Assembly: GCA_028822935.1 (NCBI GenBank)
Contig: JAPKCM010000002.1
Coordinates: forward strand, 62,001-126,000
DNA from: Akkermansiaceae bacterium
GTDB taxonomy: Bacteria > Verrucomicrobiota > Verrucomicrobiia > Verrucomicrobiales > Akkermansiaceae
Direction of reading: 5' to 3'
DNA length: 64,000 nt
The notes beneath the pieces were generated by a model. It did no database searches, was not told the origin of the DNA, and saw only the letters and a list, made by a program, of their open reading frames with translations. The translations under genes were made by a program, and so were the position numbers. Positions 45,501-53,099 of this stretch are shown piece after piece. How positions within the stretch are numbered: position 1 is the stretch's first letter; each line of letters opens with the position of its first letter.

Positions 45501-46233
45501 TGATATTTACGGACAAGAGAAGCTCAAGGGATCCAAGAAACTGAGTGCCAATACCCTGGAATCAGGAATTTTGATCAATGTCACGAAGGAGGGCGGCGCT
45601 CCGAGATTTGAATTTCGTGAGCTTCCCCGGCTCGCGCAGATTTCCCCAATCTTTGGAATGGCTTTCACGCACATTGATGGAGACGAGTTTCCGGAGCTGT
45701 ATGTCGTGCAGAATTTTTTCGGTCCCCAACGTGAAACTGGTCGAATGAACGGAGGAGTCAGCGTCCTCCTGAAAAATATCAATGGCAGCTTTGAGCCGGT
45801 TTGGCCGAATCGTAGTCACCTTCTTGTTGCCGGCGATGCCACGGCTTTAACGGTAGCTGATCTCAATAGCGACGGATTTCCTGATTTTCATGTGGCGGTG
45901 AATGCGGGAGTGGCAATGGCCTTTGAGGCGAATCCTCAGCACTATACAAATAACCAGCTTCTTTGTCTTAAGCTCAAAGGGCGAGATGGAAATCCCGATG
46001 CCTCGGGAGCTCGTGTTACGGTTTCTGGAGAAGTGTCCCTCACCCAGCAAGTGAGCACAGGTGGTGGGTATCTATCTCAATCATCTCCCCGTCTGTATTT
46101 CCCTATCGGTTCGTCGAAGCCTGAGGCCATCGAGATTCAAGTTCAGTGGCCCACTGGAAAAATCGTAAAATTGCTCTTGAGTGATTTGGAGAGAACTGCG
46201 GATGGCTACCTGATTGAAGAGCAATCTCGCTGA
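42541..46233 (+). CDS. Giant secreted VCBS/FG-GAP repeat protein with two ASPIC/UnbV domains
   Basis: The start MNYVLFTICLLGLPSMMAAP at 42541 provides the signal; a frame beginning at 42394 gives an implausible N-terminus. About a dozen FG-GAP/VCBS blades repeat the Ca-binding pattern DxDxDGxxD (DYDGDGLPDLYL, DIDGDGDLDLYV, DLDGDGDLDIIV, DVDGDGDDDLFM). Two ASPIC/UnbV segments close each half: IAWPGGVTQNFTDVP and VQWPTGKIVKLL. This forms two tandem seven-bladed propellers, each with an UnbV tail. In related phyla it is an extracellular surface protein, often with polymer-use genes. Function is unknown. Confidence 0.9.
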   Translation: MNYVLFTICLLGLPSMMAAPLPFGEVMPIVGKLGVSTHFSELSPEASGVDFTNAWKAPRDFERALSLSFGAGGVAIGDYDGDGLPDLYLTRPFDGGRLYRNLGGFKFEDVTEDCGLGGEEFWQASPSLADIDGDGDLDLYVCAFNAANRLYLNEGGVFRECAKEAGLNFKGFSVNMAFADYDLDGDLDGYLLTNRPFSPEDSLSVTDRATANRVYRQLRKDAEGNFVMPEHLREIFDLKWNPEGQMQMFIKSGQYDHLYRNDGPSEEGGVPYFTDVTSAAGLRDNGMGLSATWFDFDADGFPDLYVANDYYGADHLYRNSGDGTFVEVTKEALPHTPWYSMGSNFADLNNDGLLDFMGSDMMGTSHFRQKIGMGDMSRNAWFLDHAMPRQYMRNAVYVNTGLGRFMEAAQMTGLAKSDWTWALKFGDLDNDGHVDLFIGNGMTGDFFNSDITEARRNGTYLPDGVDEERPEPKRDTNLAFRNLGDLEFENVGESWGLDKAAASFGAAMGDLDGDGDLDIIVNNFEDPVSIYRNDSSNGNHRVKIRLAGKKNRYGIGATLKATMEDGSILTRYLTLSRGFYASDEPIVHFGLGENAVINELQIAWPGGVTQNFTDVPADRFYTITEPAKGDPEDAEKIVPLYLEKERAPGGKHFEIVFNDFERQPLLPFKHSQLGPGVAWGDVDGDGDDDLFMGGGRGFSGRLYFNEKGKFVDRTPACFTEHKGCEDMAPLFVDVDGDGDRDVYLVSGGVECEPGAAVLADRLYLNDGKGEFAKSPPSALPPTKDSGSVACAADFDRDGDIDIFVGGRVIPGRYPEVPTSHLLLNDGKGNFVEAASESLSQTGLVTSALWSDVDQDGWIDLLVTHEWGPVKVFQNQQGKLVDTTNESGVGNLLGWWNSIAAGDVDADGDLDYAVGNVGLNSKYHASEGHPVLLYYGDMDGAGRPRIVEAEFEGETLYPVRGRSCSSNAMPGLKKKFPTFKDFAIAPLNDIYGQEKLKGSKKLSANTLESGILINVTKEGGAPRFEFRELPRLAQISPIFGMAFTHIDGDEFPELYVVQNFFGPQRETGRMNGGVSVLLKNINGSFEPVWPNRSHLLVAGDATALTVADLNSDGFPDFHVAVNAGVAMAFEANPQHYTNNQLLCLKLKGRDGNPDASGARVTVSGEVSLTQQVSTGGGYLSQSSPRLYFPIGSSKPEAIEIQVQWPTGKIVKLLLSDLERTADGYLIEEQSR

Positions 46234-46391
46234 GGGGCACGCCACTTCCAGGAATGGAAATATACCAGAGCGATTTCTTCTCATCCTTGATCGGAGCGAA
46301 GGTTGCTTCGCTTCCTATGAAGGGATGAATGCTCAAAACACGGATGTTCTCCGAGAGAAATACTGGCAAACACGTTTCCCACAAGGGCGGG

Positions 46392-46422
46392 AAAAAGGGC
46401 TTAGGATTTCTCGTAAGCCCTT
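46392..46422 (-). terminator. Terminator after tRNA-Gly
   Basis: Stem AAGGGCTTA/TAAGCCCTT on the minus strand is followed by TTTTT, starting 10 bases after the CCA end. Confidence 0.8.
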
Positions 46423-46431
46423 ATAAAAAAT

Positions 46432-46506
46432 TGGAGCGGGTGAAGAGATTCGAACTCTCGACATCGACCTTGGCAAGGTCGCGCTCTACCACTGAGCTAC
46501 ACCCGC
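46432..46506 (-). tRNA. tRNA-Gly (anticodon GCC), CCA encoded
   Basis: On the minus strand GCGGGTG pairs with CACCCGC to form the seven-base acceptor stem. The D arm contains AGCTCAGTGGTAGAGC, and the anticodon loop reads CTTGCCAAG (anticodon GCC, Gly). The T arm is GAGAGTTCGAATCTC. The discriminator T and an encoded CCA complete 75 nt. Confidence 0.96.
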
Positions 46507-46866
46507 ATTGCGTTGCTTCGAAAAGCCGCGCTGCGGAGCACTCTTTGCCATTGTGGCCGATTTGTCGCAAGATTTTTTTACGACGTTTTTTCGCTGCGCC
46601 TGAAGTGGAAAAGTTCCTTTGATTGCATAATTGTTAATTCTCATTAAGTAAGTGGTGATTTGATTCACAGGACCTTGTTGTGAGTTCTTGCCGTTTTTTT
46701 AAGTCGAAAAAGCTTTAAGAACCCTAGGATTGCCTCGTTTTTGATAAAAAATGCCAGTTCTGTGGCAAGGGAGATAAAGAATTATTAAGCGAGAACCTAA
46801 GCGCCCTTTTTACTTTTGATCCACTCTTGGGGAGGCGAGCTTCGTTGAAATTTCCTAGGTAATTTT
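46507..46866. other. Intergenic stretch between tRNA-Gly and nrdR
   Basis: These 360 AT-rich bases hold the promoters of the minus-strand tRNA and of nrdR. Runs of T and A are frequent (for example TTTTTTTACGACGTTTTTT). No gene, dyad or NrdR box was recognised with confidence. Confidence 0.3.
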
Positions 46867-47355
46867 ATGCGATGTATCCAATGCGGCTCACTTGACGACA
46901 AGGTCGTGGACTCGCGGAGTTCCAAGGATGGGACCTCGATTCGTCGCCGCCGGGAATGCCTGAATTGTGGCTCTCGATTTACGACATACGAGCAAGTGGA
47001 GCGGACCGAGCTTCGGGTCATCAAGGCGGATGGATCTCGTGAGGCGATCAATCGCGAGAAGCTCTTTCGTGGTCTGGTGAAGGCCTGTGAGAAACGGAAA
47101 GTCTCGATGGATCGGATTGGCCGCGCCGTTGATGAAATTCTTTCCGAGCTCCACAAGGATCACCAACTCGAGGTTCCTTCCCGCGCGATTGGAGCCAAGG
47201 TGATGGACAAACTTCACGCCATCGATCCGGTGGCCTACGTGCGTTATGTGTCGGTTTATCGCTCCTTCGAGGATGTCGGTGAATTCATTCGGGAAATTCA
47301 AGCCCTTGAAAACCGCTCTCGCAGCGATGTCTTCCAGCGGAAGTTCTTTAAATAA
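46867..47355 (+). CDS. nrdR: Transcriptional repressor NrdR
   Basis: The N-terminal zinc ribbon has Cys pairs CIQC and CLNC, followed by GSRFTTYEQ and an ATP-cone domain (LRVIKADGSREAINREKL, AYVRYVSVYRSF). NrdR binds ATP/dATP and represses ribonucleotide reductase genes. The length of 162 residues is typical. Next come a hypothetical gene (4 bases later) and a HIT gene, so it heads a three-gene unit. No ribonucleotide reductase gene is nearby. Confidence 0.97.
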   Translation: MRCIQCGSLDDKVVDSRSSKDGTSIRRRRECLNCGSRFTTYEQVERTELRVIKADGSREAINREKLFRGLVKACEKRKVSMDRIGRAVDEILSELHKDHQLEVPSRAIGAKVMDKLHAIDPVAYVRYVSVYRSFEDVGEFIREIQALENRSRSDVFQRKFFK

Positions 47356-47358
47356 GCC

Positions 47359-47925
47359 ATGATCTGCCTCGTCGGAAATCTCCCGGTTTTGCAAGTCGGT
47401 CGCCACCAGGTGATCGGCTATGGCACCGAGTGGATTGATGAGGCACTGAGCCGGGCGGCGGATCGGTGCAATCGCGATGACTTTCCTTTCATCGACGATA
47501 TTCGCAATGGGGTTTTGCACTACTTGGAGCATCGTTGTCCGCTGCGGGTGCTTCCGCTGAGTGATCTTTTCGAAAGGATGGAAAGCATGCTGCTGAAGAT
47601 TGGCTGCGATGCGATCGCTCTCCAGCTGAAACCGATTGCGCCGCCGGTGACGATTTCCTTGGTTCGTTTCGCAAGGGAATCGGGGAATGGATTCGAGTTG
47701 GCCTTTTTCTGTCTCCTGACTGAGGACCTTCATGACCTTTCTGAGCAGGGGGCTGAGAGCATCACCTTCAAAGATATTGAAGAGAGCGCGATGATTCTTC
47801 GTGGGAAGAAAAGCTTTACGAAAGACTGCGAGAAGCTCGCGATCGAAATCCGGGATTTCTTGAAGAATTTTAACAAGGATCACGGTATTGCTGAACGCCA
47901 ACTTCATTTGAGTGTGGAGAAATGA
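47359..47925 (+). CDS. Conserved hypothetical protein between nrdR and HIT genes
   Basis: The 188-residue soluble protein has no signal or membrane segment. It opens with MICLVGNLPVLQVGRHQVIG and ends in a charged helix (IEIRDFLKNFNKDHG). Conserved-looking blocks are DDFPFIDDIRNGVLHYLE and CPLRVLPLSDLFERM. I do not recognise a family. It starts four bases after nrdR and overlaps the HIT gene by four bases (ATGA), so all three are co-transcribed. A link to nucleotide metabolism is inferred only from these neighbours. Confidence 0.75.
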   Translation: MICLVGNLPVLQVGRHQVIGYGTEWIDEALSRAADRCNRDDFPFIDDIRNGVLHYLEHRCPLRVLPLSDLFERMESMLLKIGCDAIALQLKPIAPPVTISLVRFARESGNGFELAFFCLLTEDLHDLSEQGAESITFKDIEESAMILRGKKSFTKDCEKLAIEIRDFLKNFNKDHGIAERQLHLSVEK

Positions 47926-48269
47926 GTGAGAAGACCCTTTTTGAAAAGATTATTGCCGGTGAGATTCCGTCGGAGGTGGTTTACGAAGACGCTTTGTGCT
48001 TCTGCTTTCGCGACATCTCCCCACAGGCCCCGGTGCATCTTCTTCTGATTCCAAAGAAGCCGATTTCCCGGATCGCGGAGGCGACAGTAGAGGATCTCGA
48101 ACTACTGGGTCACATGATGACGAAGGTTGGCGAGATTGCGCGGGCGGAAGGGTTTGCGGAAGAGGGATTCCGGACGGTCATCAATAACGGCACCCATGGG
48201 GGAGAAGCGGTGCCTCATCTTCATTTGCACATCTTGGCAGGACGTCAGCTGCAGTGGCCTCCGGGTTAG
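47922..48269 (+). CDS. HIT-family nucleotide-binding hydrolase
   Basis: The 115-residue protein carries the HIT triad HLHLHI near its C-terminus, preceded by VINNGTHGGEAVPHLH and by the adenosine-binding strand CFCFRDISPQAPVHLLLIPK. It begins TLFEKIIAGEIPSEVVYED. It is a Hint-type phosphoramidase acting on AMP-amino or similar linkages. Its overlap with the hypothetical gene suggests a shared unit. It is convergent with the 5'-nucleotidase. Confidence 0.95.
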   Translation: MSEKTLFEKIIAGEIPSEVVYEDALCFCFRDISPQAPVHLLLIPKKPISRIAEATVEDLELLGHMMTKVGEIARAEGFAEEGFRTVINNGTHGGEAVPHLHLHILAGRQLQWPPG

Positions 48270-48298
48270 GGTGGGGGCGGGTAAGACAGGCAGGATGC

Positions 48299-49777
48299 CT
48301 ATCCTACGGTTTTTTGGTCGAGGAAGTAGTCGATGAGCGCTTCCCTTGTGTTGATGGGGAGAAGTTTTGATTTGCTCGCTTTTTCGGACATCATTTCACG
48401 GAGCTTCATAAGTTTGCGACCACCAGACTGGCTGTCGTAGCTATTGAAAAGGATGCGATAGCGCTTGTCGTTTTCTAGTTTCGCTTCTGGAAGGCCGTAG
48501 AGGGAGCGGTCGCTGTATCGGTCCTCTTTGGCCTCTGCGATCACTTCCTTGATTTGCGCTCCGGTGAGCGAGGCGTGCACGATCCAGTTTTCGTAAGGCA
48601 ACCACTTCCACGCGTCTTCGATTGTTTTGATCCCGGGTTGGACGTCGCTGGTGCCAAAGGTGCCGTGGAAGATGAGGTCGGCTTCGCCATCGTGTTTCTT
48701 GGCCGAGGTGAGGAAGGACTTACAAAGGAGCTCCCAGTAAGGACTCGTTCTTCCGCGGGCGCTGATGGGGGATTTCACTTCTCCGATGACGACCTTGCGA
48801 CGCTCTTCGGCATTCGCGACCGCTTCCTTGGAGCTTTCGAGAATGAGGGGGTCGAGGGCCAGGCGATCGTCCATGAGGACGGTCCAGGCATTTCGCTTTA
48901 CGAGCTTGCGTGATTCGAGGTCGAAGCTGAGGTCGACGCGGCCGCAGTTGATGCCGTAGTAGTTTGCTTGGGTGCAGAGGACATTCGACGAGTACCACGA
49001 AGGGCGGTCCTGATGGGTGTGGCCTCCGATGTAGATGTCTACACCAGGCACCTTTTCTAAGAGATCTTGCACGGGGTTGGCGTAGTCATCGGCGCGCTTC
49101 CAGCCCATGTGGCCGAGGCAGACGACGGCGTCGACTTTTTCCGCACGGAGTTCTTTGACGCTTTGCTTGAGTGAGTCGAGAGGGGAGGTGACGCCAAATT
49201 CCTTGAGGAGTTCGGGGCGGGACCAGTAGGGGATGCCGGGAGTGACAAGCCCGACGAGTCCGACTTTAAATCCACCGACTTCCTTGATGACCCAAGGGGC
49301 GAGTTTGGAAAAGGGGTTGCCGCTGATCTTGCCGGCGGGCTTTTGATCGATGGTGACGTTTCCGGTAATGACCGGCATCTTGGAGCGTTCGACGGCTCCG
49401 GAGAGGACATCGAGGCCCCAGTCGAATTCGTGATTTCCGAGGACCCAGCCGTCGTAGTTGAGCTTATTGAAGGCGTCGATCATGACCGCGCCTTTCGTTT
49501 GATAGCCCTCGATGGTGCCTTGGTAGACGTCGCCGATATCGAGCAGCAAATTATCCGGGCTGTCTTTTCGCCATTTGCGGATCTGGGTGGCGCATCGTGC
49601 AAGGCCGCCGAGGTCTCCGATGCCATCGTAAGTCTCGGTCGGGAGGATGTGCCCGTGGAGATCGGTGGTGTGGAAAAGGGAGATCGTCTTGAGTGAGCGA
49701 TGGTCGGCGCCAAAGACGGGATGGGCCATCCAAGCGGCGGCTCCAGTGAGGAATCCTCGGCGCGTATTCATGTTCAT
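48299..49777 (-). CDS. Secreted 5'-nucleotidase/UshA-family metallophosphatase
   Basis: A Tat-like start (NTRRGFLTGAAAWMAH) leads to the metallophosphoesterase core: FHTTDLHGHI (D-x-H), LDIGDVYQGT (GD), WVLGNHEFDWG (GNHE), and GGHTHQDRPSW. The C-terminal domain (AAWVHASLTGAQIKEV region) binds nucleoside. The 492 residues are complete. It hydrolyses 5'-nucleotides or 2',3'-cyclic nucleotides in the periplasm, giving phosphate. It overlaps the PQQ-propeller gene upstream by four bases. Confidence 0.92.
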   Translation of the reverse strand: MNMNTRRGFLTGAAAWMAHPVFGADHRSLKTISLFHTTDLHGHILPTETYDGIGDLGGLARCATQIRKWRKDSPDNLLLDIGDVYQGTIEGYQTKGAVMIDAFNKLNYDGWVLGNHEFDWGLDVLSGAVERSKMPVITGNVTIDQKPAGKISGNPFSKLAPWVIKEVGGFKVGLVGLVTPGIPYWSRPELLKEFGVTSPLDSLKQSVKELRAEKVDAVVCLGHMGWKRADDYANPVQDLLEKVPGVDIYIGGHTHQDRPSWYSSNVLCTQANYYGINCGRVDLSFDLESRKLVKRNAWTVLMDDRLALDPLILESSKEAVANAEERRKVVIGEVKSPISARGRTSPYWELLCKSFLTSAKKHDGEADLIFHGTFGTSDVQPGIKTIEDAWKWLPYENWIVHASLTGAQIKEVIAEAKEDRYSDRSLYGLPEAKLENDKRYRILFNSYDSQSGGRKLMKLREMMSEKASKSKLLPINTREALIDYFLDQKTVG

Positions 49778-51093
49778 TCGGATAAGTCTACGCAGACTAG
49801 TTCTTTATCATTGCGCATGAAGACGCTTTTCTCAGCGAAGGCCGGAGCGCTCCAGACAACGGGACGGCCGAAGGCTTCGTTGGTGGGCTCGAGAATGTGC
49901 TGACGACCGAGCTCCTTGTATCCTTCTTTGTTGAGTTTTGCCAAAATGAGATTGCCGCCTTCGTTCACGATCCAGAATTGCTCGTTTCCAGCGTGACGGG
50001 TGAGGTAGACCGTGCCGTGTCGACCGCTGGTGCGGTGTTCCTTTTCGACGACTGGCTCCTCTGTTTGCCAGAAACGTTTTCCATCTTCGAGGTTCGCCGC
50101 GACGAGAGAGTTTGAGGAAATGTCGGAGCCATAAATGACGCCATCGACGATGATGGGCGTGCTGTTGCAGCTGTAGAGCGCGGTTTTCGGTTTTCCCTTC
50201 CACGCGAATTTTGCGGTGGGTTGATCTTTGCCCAATTCGATGAGGGCTCCGATTCGCCCGATGCCGCTGGCGAACATCTTATTTCCCGACAATTGAGGGG
50301 TGATGACGGCCATGCCGTAGTTTGGCTTGAGGGGGAGGGTCCAGTAGAGATCTCCGGTCGAGGGGTTGAGTCCATTGATCGACTCAGTGTGCCAGATGAT
50401 GAGTTGGTCCGTGCCGCCGGCTTGGATGATCGAGGGAGGGCTGTAGCCTTGATTTTCCGCATTGAGAGACTTCCATTTGACCTTGCCGGTCTTGGCATCG
50501 AAGGCGACGGCGGTGCTTCCTTCGCCGCCGACGAGGCAGTAGAGGGTGCCATCTTTGACAAGGGGGTGAGCTGAAAATCCCCAGATGGGGAGGGGGGCGC
50601 CGAAGTCTTTCTGGAAGTCCCTTTTCCAAAGGAGCTTTCCTGATGGGGCATCGAGGCAGCTAAGATGGCCCATCGCTCCCAGGAAATAGACACGTCCGTC
50701 GGCTACCGTGGGAGTGGAGCGAGGTCCGCCGGGATAGGAGAGAAGATAATCGAGAGGCTGCTCGTAGACCCATTTTTCTTTACCAGTGTTTACGTCGAGG
50801 GCCCGGAGACGTTCTGAACCCTTCCAAGCCACTGCCTTGCCGGGGTTGTTGATGAGCTCGCCTTCGGTGCGAACATACTCGGGGAGGAAAACGAGACCCT
50901 CGGCCACCGAAGGTCCACTGTAGCCCCAACCCACTGGGGTGCGCCAAAGGACCTTTGCCCCTTTTTTCGGGAGATCTTTTCGGATTCCAACTTCCCGCCA
51001 GGTGCTATCGGCCTTTTCACCCATCCAGCGTGGCCAGTCGTCAGCCAATGCGGTGGCGATTAATGCAAGAGTCAAAAAAGCAATTCTCCTCAT
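49774..51093 (-). CDS. PQQ-like beta-propeller secreted protein
   Basis: A signal peptide (FLTLALIATALA) is followed by DDWPRWMGEK and repeating strands with the W-motif pattern of PQQ-enzyme propellers (LRALDVNTGKEKWVYE, LSCLDAPSGKLLWKRD, AVAFDAKTGKVKWKS, INGLNPSTGDLYW). The 439 residues would make seven or eight blades. No calcium/PQQ residues or cytochrome domain were identified, so it is called a PQQ-like, not a proven dehydrogenase. It is co-transcribed with the nucleotidase (ATGA overlap). Confidence 0.9.
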   Translation of the reverse strand: MRRIAFLTLALIATALADDWPRWMGEKADSTWREVGIRKDLPKKGAKVLWRTPVGWGYSGPSVAEGLVFLPEYVRTEGELINNPGKAVAWKGSERLRALDVNTGKEKWVYEQPLDYLLSYPGGPRSTPTVADGRVYFLGAMGHLSCLDAPSGKLLWKRDFQKDFGAPLPIWGFSAHPLVKDGTLYCLVGGEGSTAVAFDAKTGKVKWKSLNAENQGYSPPSIIQAGGTDQLIIWHTESINGLNPSTGDLYWTLPLKPNYGMAVITPQLSGNKMFASGIGRIGALIELGKDQPTAKFAWKGKPKTALYSCNSTPIIVDGVIYGSDISSNSLVAANLEDGKRFWQTEEPVVEKEHRTSGRHGTVYLTRHAGNEQFWIVNEGGNLILAKLNKEGYKELGRQHILEPTNEAFGRPVVWSAPAFAEKSVFMRNDKELVCVDLSE

Positions 51094-51499
51094 GTCACCA
51101 ACCTGATTGGCTTCACGGGTTTGTCAAACTTGCACGGGGAGACAAATTCACTACTTTGAGTCGAATCAGCCAAAGGCGGACTGCCCGCACCCCGCTTCAT
51201 CCGACAGTATTTGTCTTATTAGGATCTTTGTTGAGGGAATCCTCTCTGAATCGGCAGATCATCTATACCTTTGACAGACGTCTGATCGAGAAGCCTGGTG
51301 GTATCGCCCAGCAAGCGGAATAGGGCATCACTACCGCTCCTTTTTTCGACTCTTTTTTCCCGTTCAACGTCCCAAGGTGAGGAAAAGACAAAAATCAGAG
51401 GGGATTTCGTTGAAAACATGACTCTTTCTGCACTTGAGAGAGCCAAAACTCCCAAATTAGCGATTTATTTTGTCAGACAGGCAATTTCCATACGTATTC
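51094..51499. other. Divergent intergenic stretch
   Basis: About 405 bases separate the PQQ-like gene and the cytochrome-PA14 gene and must hold both promoters. Frames up to 122 codons cross it but show no domain and overlap the known gene. No repeat or RNA was recognised. Confidence 0.3.
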
Positions 51500-53077
51500 A
51501 TGTCCCGCACTATGAAGCAAATTCTAGCTCTGGCTCTCCTGGCCTCACCTCTCCACGCTGCTCACCCCGGCGAAATCCACTACAAAACTCTTTGCATTGC
51601 CTGTCACGGCCCTGACGGAAAAGGAGTTGGCGAAGGTGCCAACAAATTCCCCCCGGTTTACAAAAGTGATTGGGTCAAAGGGGAGGCTCGCCGCACGATT
51701 CAGCTCGTGCTTCACGGGCTTGCCGGAGAAATTGTGGTGAATGGCAAGGGCTACAATCTCGTCATGCCTCCTCACGGAGGATCGATGACGGATCAACAGA
51801 TCGCTGATGTCACTTCCTACGTTCGTGCGAATTTTGGAAACAAAGAATCGGCTGTTACGCTGGCGATGGTCAAGAAGGAGCGGGCGCAGAAAGACAATCC
51901 CAAGCTTCCTTTGATGTGGAATTCCAAGAAGCTGCTCAAAAAATACCCCCTTGCGAAACGGGCCAAGAAGCCTGCGATTCACGATCTTCTTTCCTACATC
52001 CACCATGGCGAATTCAAGTCGCTCGCCGATCTCCGCGCTTCCAAACCCAAGAATGCCGAGGAGGAACAAGCCGGTCTTATTTCTCTCAAACACGCGGATC
52101 GTGGGGATAAGTTTGGACTCGTTTGGGAAGGCTGGCTCGACGTGCCAAAGGATGGCTCCTACGAGTTCAGCTATGACACTGATGACGGCGGTGCCCTTTC
52201 CATCAACGGAAAAGAAATCATCACCCGTGATCGCATTGGGCCTGCGGGCAAGCCCAGTAAGAAGAAGATCGCGCTCAAGAAGGGCCGGGCTCAAATCAAG
52301 ATCGAGTACTTTGAGTATCTCGGTCAGGAGGAGATTTCTCTGATCTGGAATGGCCCGGGAGTGAAAAATGTTGCCCTTTCCGAGGGCGCAAAAAAGCAAA
52401 AATCCTCCAATCCCGCAATGCTGCTCGTGGCGCCGGCTGGCGAGGCCACCATTTACCGGAACTTCATCGAGGGGACTGATCCCCGTGGCATCGGCGTGGG
52501 ATACTTCGAGGGCGTCAACCTTGCCTTCAGTGGTGACTCCATGAGCGTCGACATGCTCTGGACGGGCAACTTCATCGATGCCGGACGTCACTGGATCAAC
52601 CGGGGTCAGGGCTTCCAGCCGCCCGCCGGAGACGATGTCGTCACAGTCAATCGCGGATTCGCTTTCGCGAAATTGGGAAGTCAGACCGAACCCTGGCCCT
52701 CCAAGGCGAGCGATTCTTTCAAGCCAGCATTCAAAGGTTATCAGCTCAATAAGGCTCAGCAACCCACCTTTGGGTATCAGTTTGGCGACATTGAGATTCA
52801 GGATCAGCCTCTTCCGGATGCCTCTGGAACGAGCGTCACCCGCACCATCACGATCGAAGTTCCCGAGTCGGCCAAGAGCGCCGAGGCTCTCTACTTCCGG
52901 GCGCTTAGCGGAGCAGCCGTCGCGGTTCAAGGCGAGCGTAAGTTTACCTTTAAGGAACTTAGCGTAGCGGTTCCTTCCTCAGAGTATCCGCCCTTCGTGA
53001 GGGAAAATGAACTTCTCATTCCTATTCCGTTAACCACGGGAACCCACACCATTCAGATCCAATATTCCTGGAACTAA
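51500..53077 (+). CDS. Secreted cytochrome c with PA14-like domain
   Basis: The start at 51500 gives MSRTMKQILALALLASPLHA (ATG 51512 is also possible). A c-type heme domain begins at once: the heme site CIACHGPDG (CxxCH), then the Met-ligand region YNLVMPPHGGSMTDQQIADV. After a linker there is a PA14-like/GLEYA carbohydrate module (HADRGDKFGLVWEGW, YDTDDGGALSINGKEI, IKIEYFEYLGQEEISLIWNG). The rest, 250 residues, is beta-rich. The next gene is a propeller protein on the same strand 22 bases later. This resembles sugar-dehydrogenase/cytochrome pairs. Confidence 0.85.
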   Translation: MSRTMKQILALALLASPLHAAHPGEIHYKTLCIACHGPDGKGVGEGANKFPPVYKSDWVKGEARRTIQLVLHGLAGEIVVNGKGYNLVMPPHGGSMTDQQIADVTSYVRANFGNKESAVTLAMVKKERAQKDNPKLPLMWNSKKLLKKYPLAKRAKKPAIHDLLSYIHHGEFKSLADLRASKPKNAEEEQAGLISLKHADRGDKFGLVWEGWLDVPKDGSYEFSYDTDDGGALSINGKEIITRDRIGPAGKPSKKKIALKKGRAQIKIEYFEYLGQEEISLIWNGPGVKNVALSEGAKKQKSSNPAMLLVAPAGEATIYRNFIEGTDPRGIGVGYFEGVNLAFSGDSMSVDMLWTGNFIDAGRHWINRGQGFQPPAGDDVVTVNRGFAFAKLGSQTEPWPSKASDSFKPAFKGYQLNKAQQPTFGYQFGDIEIQDQPLPDASGTSVTRTITIEVPESAKSAEALYFRALSGAAVAVQGERKFTFKELSVAVPSSEYPPFVRENELLIPIPLTTGTHTIQIQYSWN

Positions 53078-53099
53078 TCACACTTACCTTTTTCTCAGA

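Noticed and set aside
51545-52930. A 461-codon open frame antisense to the cytochrome-PA14 gene
   Set aside because: No domain and no start context; the sense protein has a signal peptide and heme motif.
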